This document shows, piece after piece, positions 6,617 through 11,768 of a stretch of DNA of 11,768 nt. How positions within the stretch are numbered: the stretch's first letter is position 1; every line of letters starts with the position of its first letter. The stretch spans positions 1 to 11,768 of the forward strand of contig JAESRD010000174.1 of NCBI GenBank assembly GCA_016764835.1, given 5' to 3'. This stretch comes from Paracoccaceae bacterium (lineage in GTDB: Bacteria; Pseudomonadota; Alphaproteobacteria; Rhodobacterales; Rhodobacteraceae). The notes under the pieces are model-generated. The model had not been told where the DNA came from, ran no database searches, and saw only the letters and a list, made by a program, of their open reading frames with translations. Made by a program: the position numbers and the translations under genes.

Positions 6617-6782
6617 CCTGCTCTCCTTGCACCACGCGTGGCGCTTCGCTCAGCATAACCTCGCCCTCAACCCGTGCAAGATGCACAGCCTCCTCGAGAT
6701 GCCCAGCAAGCAACGGTAAATCGTTGCGCTGCGCATAACGGCGAAGGTCGGTTAGGACATCGATCATCCACTCATGCTTCAT
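6567..6782 (-). CDS. Small ORF (71 codons) preceding luxR, unknown function
   Basis: I do not recognise a named family. The first 45 or so residues (MKHEWMIDVLTDLRRYAQRN, then DLPLLAGHLEEAVHLARVEG) look like two amphipathic helices of a small soluble protein. I have an unverified memory of similar short proteins, of the type MKxEWxIDVLxDLxxFA, in front of luxR genes of other Rhodobacterales. The ATG at 6782 has AGGAG 6 nt upstream, a good ribosome binding site. The C-terminal third (from about residue 50, QGEQAGTRSVSWTAGGGQRA) is low in complexity and is read across the luxR start in another frame. Its stop at 6567 lies 50 nt inside luxR, so it is well placed for translational coupling. It could be a regulator of LuxR, a leader ORF, or simply the first gene of the operon. 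Confidence 0.62.
   Translation of the reverse strand: MKHEWMIDVLTDLRRYAQRNDLPLLAGHLEEAVHLARVEGEVMLSEAPRVVQGEQAGTRSVSWTAGGGQRA
6623..6628 (-). promoter_or_regulatory. Consensus Shine-Dalgarno AAGGAG in front of the CTG start of luxR
   Basis: AAGGAG on the minus strand is followed by 6 nt and then CTG at 6616-6614, in frame with luxR. It lies within the coding part of the upstream small ORF. No comparable signal precedes the in-frame TTG at 6541. Confidence 0.6.
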
Positions 6783-6926
6783 ACCACTCTCCTGACGAAC
6801 AGTTAATGATTATTTAACAACTTATGGTAGCATGGATGAAATGAACAAAACATTCACGAGAACACACCCCCCAGAAATAGCGGGGGCAGAGCGCGCTAAG
6901 CTATTGTTTTTGGGAGGTAGGCAGTT
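6783..6926 (-). other. Intergenic region carrying the probable promoter of the small ORF-luxR-luxI unit
   Basis: This 144-nt spacer separates the TIGR02186-type gene from the small ORF, both on the minus strand. Its half nearest the small ORF is AT-rich and contains GTTAA-N7-TTAAC at 6802-6818, a possible operator or promoter element 20-36 nt before the start codon. The other half has CCCCC-N9/10-GGGGG (about 6867-6887) and AATAGC/GCTATT inverted repeats, which might form a weak terminator for the TauE/TIGR02186 genes, but no T-run follows on the minus strand. I could not fix a -10/-35 pair. Confidence 0.35.
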
Positions 6927-7682
6927 CTAGCGTCGGAAAACCTGAAAAACCGCCGAAGCCGACCACCCGGCAAGAACGGCCAGAGCCAGCGACAAAAGCC
7001 CGTAGATTGCGGCATGCTCATGGGCCAGATTATACAGCCAACGTTCAAGCCCAACCTTGCGCACTGTGATGGTCGTATCATAGCGGTCAACCACCGCGCC
7101 ATCACGGGTGAGGAAGATCCGGGTGACATAATCGCCCTCGATCAGGTTGGCTGGCAGTGCGATTGAAGCCCGAAACAGGGTCTCTTGTTCAAAATCTGCG
7201 CCGCCCTCCAGCAGCATATATTGCTGCTGTTCATTTTGAATGCGGATCAGCGCATCACTATAGGCAATGGCCCCGACTTCAGGGTTGCCGATAGAGCGCA
7301 CGGTTTGGCCGACGCTAATACTGTGGCGCAGGTCTTCGGTATAGCTGATTGTGTCGCGCAGGGCTGCGCTGGTGGCGACCGCATAAAATGACGGCGCTGC
7401 GTCGATCTCGACCCGCGATGTGTTGATCCAAATGCCGAAAACCCGCTCCTTGAGCCGCACAGTCAGCGGTAGCTGCGGGCCGGAGACGGTAATGGCGACC
7501 TCAAGCGGCGGGCCGGGCGGCAAGGGTGCGTCGCGGCGCACGGCGCCAAAGATCAGAATGTCAGAGCCATCGAATGTGGCAGTTATGGCGACTTCATCTT
7601 GGCTCAGGCCGAGCACAATGGCTTCTTCGGCGAGGGTGGCCGTGGCGATGAGCATGAGGCAAAGGGCGAAGAGGGGACGCAT
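6927..7682 (-). CDS. TIGR02186 family protein (periplasmic/membrane partner of TauE/SafE exporter)
   Basis: A 251-residue protein with a signal peptide (MRPLFALCLMLIATATLA, cleavage likely after residue 18), a beta-rich periplasmic part of about 200 residues, and a C-terminal membrane helix at about 224-246 (IYGLLSLALAVLAGWSASAV) ending in FRR. This build, and its place directly behind a TauE/SafE gene, match the conserved alphaproteobacterial family TIGR02186, whose function is not established. The ATG at 7682 lies 1 nt after the exporter's stop codon, so the two are surely co-translated. An in-frame start at 7859 would lie inside the exporter gene and prefix 59 residues rich in cysteine, serine and arginine with no signal peptide, so I reject it. 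A role as an assembly or periplasmic partner of the exporter is inference from the pairing. Confidence 0.85.
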   Translation of the reverse strand: MRPLFALCLMLIATATLAEEAIVLGLSQDEVAITATFDGSDILIFGAVRRDAPLPPGPPLEVAITVSGPQLPLTVRLKERVFGIWINTSRVEIDAAPSFYAVATSAALRDTISYTEDLRHSISVGQTVRSIGNPEVGAIAYSDALIRIQNEQQQYMLLEGGADFEQETLFRASIALPANLIEGDYVTRIFLTRDGAVVDRYDTTITVRKVGLERWLYNLAHEHAAIYGLLSLALAVLAGWSASAVFQVFRR

Positions 7683-7683
7683 T

Positions 7684-8598
7684 CTACAAACTGCCCGCAA
7701 ATTCGAGCGAAAACAGCTCGTCAGGCTGGAACAATAGGCCAAATGCCAGCTGCAAGCAGACGGCAATAACCAGTAGCGCCAGCAAGATGCGCAGCTGTTC
7801 GGCCCGCAGCCGGGCGCCGATCTGGCTGCCGATTTGCGCGCCAATGACGCCGCCGACAATCAGTAGCAGGGCCAGCACCATATCGACAGTATGGTTGGTT
7901 GTCGCGTGCAGCATGGTGGTAAAGGCGGCGACAAAAATGATCTGGAACAGTGAAGTGCCGATGACCACACGGGTTGGCATGCCCAACAGGTAGATCATCG
8001 CCGGGACCATGACAAAGCCGCCGCCAACGCCCATGATCGCCGCCAACACGCCGACAAAGAAGCCGACCAGCAGCGGCGGCACCACTGAGATATAAAGCCC
8101 CGAGACCCGGAATTTGATCTTGAGCGGCAGAGCATGAACCCAGCCATGTTTGCGCCGCACGGGCGGCACGCCTGATTTATTGCGCGCCAAAGCCCGGATG
8201 CTTTCAACCAACATAAGCGAGCCAACAGTGCCAAGAAACACGACATAACAAAGGTTTACCAGCAGATCGACCTGACCGCGTGCGCGTAGCATGTTAAACA
8301 ATATGATACCGAGCGCTGAGCCCGCCAGCCCGCCGACCAGCAGCACCAGTCCCATGCGCATATCAACATTGCGTTTGCGCAGATGGGCGAACAGGGCCGA
8401 GGCTGAGGAGGCGACGATTTGGTTGGCTGATGTGGCCACGGCCACGGCTGGCGGAATGCCGACAAAGAACAAAAGCGGCGTGATTAAAAATCCGCCGCCA
8501 ACGCCAAACATGCCAGAAAGAATGCCAACCAGCCCGCCGAGGCCAAGCAACAAAAATGCACTGACCGAGACTTCTGCAATTGGCAGATAGATTTGCAT
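7684..8598 (-). CDS. TauE/SafE (TSUP) family transmembrane anion exporter
   Basis: A 304-residue polytopic inner-membrane protein with about eight hydrophobic segments arranged as two homologous halves. Each half opens with the family's glycine-rich signature: GMFGVGGGFLITPLL at 29-43 and AIMGVGGGFVMVPAM at 187-201. Residues about 135-165 form a charged loop between the halves. The TSUP family is associated with movement of sulfite, sulfonates, sulfoacetate or other small anions; the substrate here cannot be read from sequence and no sulfur-metabolism gene lies in the window. It is the first gene of a two-gene unit with the TIGR02186-type gene. The ATG at 8598 gives the start MQIYLPIAEVSVSAF, which I recall as conserved in related proteins, but its ribosome binding site is weak (AGTAAG next to the ATG). 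It lies 60 nt downstream of the phosphorylase gene, so read-through from that operon is possible. Confidence 0.92.
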   Translation of the reverse strand: MQIYLPIAEVSVSAFLLLGLGGLVGILSGMFGVGGGFLITPLLFFVGIPPAVAVATSANQIVASSASALFAHLRKRNVDMRMGLVLLVGGLAGSALGIILFNMLRARGQVDLLVNLCYVVFLGTVGSLMLVESIRALARNKSGVPPVRRKHGWVHALPLKIKFRVSGLYISVVPPLLVGFFVGVLAAIMGVGGGFVMVPAMIYLLGMPTRVVIGTSLFQIIFVAAFTTMLHATTNHTVDMVLALLLIVGGVIGAQIGSQIGARLRAEQLRILLALLVIAVCLQLAFGLLFQPDELFSLEFAGSL

Positions 8599-8658
8599 CT
8601 TACTAAATGTTACCCCAAATTCCCGCTAGGGCCATATGCCGGAGCACGCGGCCTCGTG

Positions 8659-9462
8659 TCAACAACTGGCCTCAAGGTAACGCAACAACACCCGCTCTAG
8701 CTTGGCCGCGCCAATTGGGGCCATGGCCTTGGTATGCTCATGGCTGATCTTCTCAGAACTCATGCCCGCCGCCATATTGGTAATTGTCGAGATTGCAGCA
8801 GCGCGCAGGCCCAAAAACCGCGCGAGGATCACCTCTGGTACGGTCGACATGCCAACCGCATCTGCGCCGAGCATTTTGATGGCGCGGATCTCGGCCGGGG
8901 TTTCGAAAGACGGGCCAGAATACCAAGCGTAGATGCCCGTGGCCATGGCCACGCTTTCATGTGCGGCGGCTTCTTGCAGAGCGGCCAGCATTTGCGGGTC
9001 ATACGCGGCGGTCATCGGCACAAAGCGCGTATCTGTCGGTTCGCCGATCAGCGGATTGAGGCCCGAGAAGTTGATATGGTCACTGAGCGCCATGATCGAG
9101 CCTGTTGGCATGTCGGGGCGCAGCGAGCCGGCGGCATTGGTGGCAATGACTTGCTCGGCACCGAGGTCACGCAGGACCTCAAGCGGCAGGCGCATCGCGT
9201 CTGATTTGCCGTTCTCATAGTAATGCGCCCGGCCGCCAAACACGGCGACACGGACACCGCCAAGATCGCCGATGACAAGGTTGGGGTTATGGCCCGACAC
9301 GCCCGCATGTGGAAAGCCGGGCAGGTCACCGTAGGCGATAGAGACACCATCGACACGCTCGGCCAAATGGCCAAGGCCAGAGCCAAGGATCAGGCCAAGC
9401 TGCACCGGGGCAGCTCCGGCTTTGTCTTGGATCTGCCGGGTAAGATCAGCGCTCTTTGACAT
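8659..9462 (-). CDS. Purine nucleoside phosphorylase (trimeric, PNP/MTAP family)
   Basis: Cytosolic enzyme splitting purine (deoxy)nucleosides with phosphate into base and (deoxy)ribose-1-phosphate, for salvage and catabolism. The protein has 267 residues, usual for the trimeric class. Visible motifs are the phosphate loop LILGSGLG (24-31), GGRAHYYENG (76-85), NAAGSL (109-114), GPSFETPAE (183-191, with E187 matching the catalytic glutamate of mammalian PNP), GMSTVPE (204-210) and STITN with N229, the asparagine that selects 6-oxopurines such as inosine and guanosine. The 5'-methylthioadenosine phosphorylase branch is therefore less likely. The ATG at 9462 has GGAG 6 nt upstream. An in-frame start at 9504 would add 14 residues lying within the permease gene and is not needed. 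It overlaps the end of the permease gene by 17 nt, tying it to nucleoside uptake. Confidence 0.95.
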   Translation of the reverse strand: MSKSADLTRQIQDKAGAAPVQLGLILGSGLGHLAERVDGVSIAYGDLPGFPHAGVSGHNPNLVIGDLGGVRVAVFGGRAHYYENGKSDAMRLPLEVLRDLGAEQVIATNAAGSLRPDMPTGSIMALSDHINFSGLNPLIGEPTDTRFVPMTAAYDPQMLAALQEAAAHESVAMATGIYAWYSGPSFETPAEIRAIKMLGADAVGMSTVPEVILARFLGLRAAAISTITNMAAGMSSEKISHEHTKAMAPIGAAKLERVLLRYLEASC

Positions 9463-10426
9463 AGGGTTCTCCGCCTGCGCGTGGGGGGATGGCCTTGCCG
9501 CCAACGCCAGATAGGATGATCACGGTTAAGATGAAGGGCAGCACGTCAAGCAGCTGGCTTTGCACCCTGATGCCGATAACGGCCTCAATAAGGTCTGACC
9601 GCAGCGACAGGGCCTGCAAGAAGCCAAACAGCAATGTTGCTGACAGGCAGTGCCACGGCCGCCATTTTGCGAATATCAACGCGGCCAGGGCGATATAGCC
9701 GCGCCCGGCGGCCATGTCTTTGACAAAGCCCGCCTGCAAAGCAGTGGCCAGATAGGCACCGGCTATCCCGCACAATACGCCGCAAATAGCCACGGCAGCA
9801 AAGCGCAGCCCGGTAACCGAGATACCGGCCGTGTCGACCGCTGCCGGGTTTTCGCCCACAGCCCGGAGCCGCAGGCCAAACCGAGTGCGATAAAGCACCC
9901 ACCATGACAGCGGCACAGCCAGTAGCGCCAGATAGACGAGTATCGTATGGCCGGAGATCAGCTCTGAATAAAGCTGCATAAATGGCCCAGCATCGGCGAT
10001 CTCTGCCGATGTTCTAAGCGAACCTGGCCAGTATATCGGCTCAAAACGTGCGTCGCCTCGCAGCTGCGGCGTGCGGCCACCTTGGCCAAACCAGCTCATA
10101 GATATGACGACCGTCAGCCCGGCGGCAAGGAAGTTGATCGCCACGCCCGAGAGCAGCTGATTGCCGCGAAAGGTGATTGAGGCAAGGCCGTGCAAAGCCG
10201 ACAGCGCGAGTGACGCGCCTATCCCGGCCAAAAGGCCGATCCAAGCCGAGCCGGAGACATAGGCCACCGCCGCAGACATGAAGGCCGCCGCCAGCATTTT
10301 GCCCTCAAGGCCAATGTCGAATATCCCGGCGCGCTCTGAGAACAGCCCGGCCAGACAGGCCAGCAATAGCGGCGTAGAGAGCCGCATTGTCGAGTCCAGA
10401 ACTTGCAATATCGTCAGCATTTCCAT
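9446..10426 (-). CDS. BMP-type nucleoside ABC transporter, permease (NupQ/YufQ-like)
   Basis: Inner-membrane subunit of a binding-protein-dependent importer of the Bmp/Nup (branched-chain-permease-like) group, which takes up nucleosides. The protein has 326 residues and about eight hydrophobic segments. Family signatures are SERAGIFDIGLEGKML (30-45), FRGNQLLSGVAINFLAAGL (about 86-104), the cytoplasmic coupling loop LRLRAVGENPAAVDTAGI (185-202) and GRGYIALAALIFAKWRP (241-257). The ATG at 10426 has GGAGA 9 nt upstream and lies 3 nt after the LysE-type gene's stop. The gene downstream is purine nucleoside phosphorylase, which fits uptake of purine nucleosides. The ATPase and the binding protein are not in the window and are expected beyond the right edge. 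Confidence 0.93.
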   Translation of the reverse strand: MEMLTILQVLDSTMRLSTPLLLACLAGLFSERAGIFDIGLEGKMLAAAFMSAAVAYVSGSAWIGLLAGIGASLALSALHGLASITFRGNQLLSGVAINFLAAGLTVVISMSWFGQGGRTPQLRGDARFEPIYWPGSLRTSAEIADAGPFMQLYSELISGHTILVYLALLAVPLSWWVLYRTRFGLRLRAVGENPAAVDTAGISVTGLRFAAVAICGVLCGIAGAYLATALQAGFVKDMAAGRGYIALAALIFAKWRPWHCLSATLLFGFLQALSLRSDLIEAVIGIRVQSQLLDVLPFILTVIILSGVGGKAIPPRAGGEPYVKER

Positions 10427-10429
10427 GAT

Positions 10430-11056
10430 TCAGGTCTCCGCCGTAAATATCTTGAAACTGGCAAAGGCAAAGAAGCCGCCCAGCATGGTTTCGACATAAC
10501 GCTGTCCGCGTTGGTAGAGCCGCCGAAACGGGGTGCTTGAAAGCAGCAAGGCCCAGCCGCCATGGCTGACCAGCGAGATGACGAATGCCCCGGCAACAAA
10601 CACCGTCAGGGTTGCGGTATTGGCCGCTTGAAGCCCGCCAACGGCGGCGATTGCCAGCCAGAAGAATAGCGCCTTTGGGTTGCTCATCTGTAATACAAAG
10701 CCAGAGAGCCACGTTTGAAAGGGTGAGCGCGGGCGGCTTTCTTTAACAGTCAGCTCGCGGGTGGAGGCAGCCCGGCGAAACGCGCCGTAGGCCAGCCAGA
10801 GCAGGTAGCCGGCGCCAAGCCAGCGCATGACTTGCAGCAGGCCCGACATTTCAGCCAAGAGCGCCGAGAAGCCGACCACGGTGATCGTGGCCAAGATGAT
10901 GGCGGCGCAGCCAATGCCAAGGGCGGTGAGCAAAGCCGGGGCGCGGCCACGGCTGCTGGCCACGCCAAGCAACATGGCCACACCGGGGCCGGGCGACAGC
11001 GCCCCTGCGGCTTGGATAGACCACGCGGTTAGCAGGGCCGTCAGATCAAGCGTCAT
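10430..11056 (-). CDS. LysE/RhtB family exporter
   Basis: A 208-residue inner-membrane protein with about six hydrophobic segments. The LysE/RhtB signatures are present: ALSPGPGVAMLLGVA (19-33) near the N-terminus, GAGYLLWLAYGAFR (about 81-94) and QMSNPKALFFW (123-133). The family exports amino acids such as lysine, homoserine, threonine and related compounds; homoserine lactones have been suggested as substrates for some members. The substrate here is unknown. The start codon overlaps the stop of the upstream permease in an ATGA, and GGAGG lies 7 nt upstream of the ATG, inside that permease's coding sequence. The next permease starts 3 nt after its stop. It is thus embedded in, and must be expressed with, a nucleoside-importer operon, which is an odd place for an exporter. 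Confidence 0.93.
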   Translation of the reverse strand: MTLDLTALLTAWSIQAAGALSPGPGVAMLLGVASSRGRAPALLTALGIGCAAIILATITVVGFSALLAEMSGLLQVMRWLGAGYLLWLAYGAFRRAASTRELTVKESRPRSPFQTWLSGFVLQMSNPKALFFWLAIAAVGGLQAANTATLTVFVAGAFVISLVSHGGWALLLSSTPFRRLYQRGQRYVETMLGGFFAFASFKIFTAET

Positions 11057-11768
11057 TCTTTTGCCTCCGCACTGGCTTTTGCCCCCGCACTGGCCTTTGA
11101 CCCCGACCCGAACCGGGTGAAGAACCGTTCAAGCGGTGTGCGCACCATGTTATCAAGCGCCCCGGTGAACAGGATAACCAAGGCTTGAATGACAATGATC
11201 ATTTCGCGCGGGATCTTGGTCCAGAGTGCCAGCTCTGCGCCGCCTTGGTAGAGAAAGCCAAACAAGATCGCGGCGAGGAACACGCCAAACGGGTGGCTGC
11301 GGCCCATGAGCGCCACGGCGATGCCGATAAAGCCTGCGCCTTCAACGGCGTTGAGCACCAGCCGTTCGGCTTCGCCCATGACGTTGTTGATCGCCATCAT
11401 CCCGGCCAATGCGCCAGAAATTGTCATTGAGACCATAATGATCTTGGTCGGGCTGGTGCCTGCATATTTGGCCGCCGCCTCAGACTTGCCAAAGGAGCGC
11501 AGCTCATAGCCGATGCGTGTGCGCCAGATCAGCGCCCAGACGCCAAAACAGGCGGCAATGCCGATAAAGAAGGTGATGTTGGCCGGGGCGGCTCTAGACC
11601 ATTCAATGCCAAACATGCCGAAAATATCATGCAGGGTTGGCAGGCGCGCGGCTTCTGGGAACTTGGCGGTCGCAGGCTCCATGCTGCCGGAAGGCTTGAG
11701 CTGGCTGACCAACAAATAGTTGAGCAAAGCGGCGGCGATGAAGTTGAACATGATCGTGGTGATCACGA
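11053..11768 (-). CDS. BMP-type nucleoside ABC transporter, permease (NupP/YufP-like), N-terminus outside the window
   Basis: Second membrane subunit of the same importer. The visible part is 238 codons and is open to the right edge. The family is about 350-370 residues, so roughly the first 120 are missing. The first readable residues, VITTIMFNFIAAALLNYLL, correspond to the conserved EVITTIMLNFIA segment, so the GTG near the edge is not a start. Later landmarks are the coupling loop RTRIGYELRSFGKSEAAAKY, NVMGEAERLV and EGAGFIGIAVALMGRSHPFG, then a final amphipathic stretch. The C-terminus ends in a low-complexity tail (GSGSKASAGAKASAEAKE) encoded in part by an 18-bp tandem duplication. The stop overlaps the LysE-type gene's ATG by 4 nt. 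Confidence 0.93.
   Translation of the reverse strand, partial: VITTIMFNFIAAALLNYLLVSQLKPSGSMEPATAKFPEAARLPTLHDIFGMFGIEWSRAAPANITFFIGIAACFGVWALIWRTRIGYELRSFGKSEAAAKYAGTSPTKIIMVSMTISGALAGMMAINNVMGEAERLVLNAVEGAGFIGIAVALMGRSHPFGVFLAAILFGFLYQGGAELALWTKIPREMIIVIQALVILFTGALDNMVRTPLERFFTRFGSGSKASAGAKASAEAKE
11060..11095 (-). repeat. 18-bp tandem duplication at the permease C-terminus
   Basis: Two adjoining 18-bp units on the plus strand, TTTGCCTCCGCACTGGCT (11060-11077) and TTTGCCCCCGCACTGGCC (11078-11095), differ at two positions. They encode the KASAGA/KASAEA repeat of the permease tail. The unit next to the exporter gene carries CCTCC, which is the GGAGG ribosome binding site of the LysE-type gene on the minus strand; the other unit has CCCCC instead. 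Confidence 0.8.

Noticed and set aside
7683..7859. N-terminal extension of the TIGR02186-type protein
   Set aside because: It overlaps the exporter gene, is rich in C, S and R, and hides the clear signal peptide that starts at 7682.
8938..8953. 16-bp perfect palindrome CGTGGCCATGGCCACG
   Set aside because: It is explained by the codons for V-A-M-A-T in purine nucleoside phosphorylase; no sign of an operator inside the gene.
9463..9504. 14-residue N-terminal extension of purine nucleoside phosphorylase
   Set aside because: It lies within the permease gene, and the ATG at 9462 has a good ribosome binding site and the family's usual length.

Overview
The window looks like a chromosomal segment of an alphaproteobacterium of the Rhodobacterales (roseobacter/Rhodobacter group). 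The evidence is the near-textbook crotonyl-CoA carboxylase/reductase, a LuxR/LuxI acyl-homoserine-lactone pair, the TauE/SafE plus TIGR02186 gene pair, and a BMP-type nucleoside ABC transporter next to purine nucleoside phosphorylase. Coding DNA is GC-rich. I see no tRNA, rRNA, insertion sequence, CRISPR or phage gene.

Layout: positions 1-404 (minus strand) hold a decayed coding remnant of an exported, beta-rich protein, followed by an AT-rich, gene-free stretch. From about 673 to 3475 two genes lie on the plus strand: a PlsB-like glycerolipid acyltransferase and ccr. Everything from 3472 to the right edge is on the minus strand. Read in the direction of transcription (right to left) it comprises: a nucleoside-uptake operon with permease (cut by the window edge), a LysE-type exporter, a second permease and purine nucleoside phosphorylase; then a TauE/SafE exporter with its TIGR02186 partner; then a quorum-sensing module of small ORF, luxR and luxI; then a RecD2/Dda-like helicase, whose stop codon overlaps that of the convergent ccr.

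How the genes work together: the permeases and the phosphorylase form a uptake-and-salvage route for purine nucleosides, with an exporter gene unusually placed between the two permeases. The TauE/TIGR02186 pair is a putative anion (sulfite/sulfonate type) export unit. LuxI would make an acyl-homoserine lactone and LuxR would sense it. Ccr carboxylates crotonyl-CoA in the ethylmalonyl-CoA pathway of acetyl-CoA assimilation.

The most interesting part is the quorum-sensing block. Both proteins keep all the family's key residues. However, luxR appears to start at a CTG codon behind a perfect Shine-Dalgarno sequence, inside the end of an upstream 71-codon ORF. The other notable item is the degraded exported-protein gene at the left edge. 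I found no clearly new multi-gene system, but these two places deserve checking.
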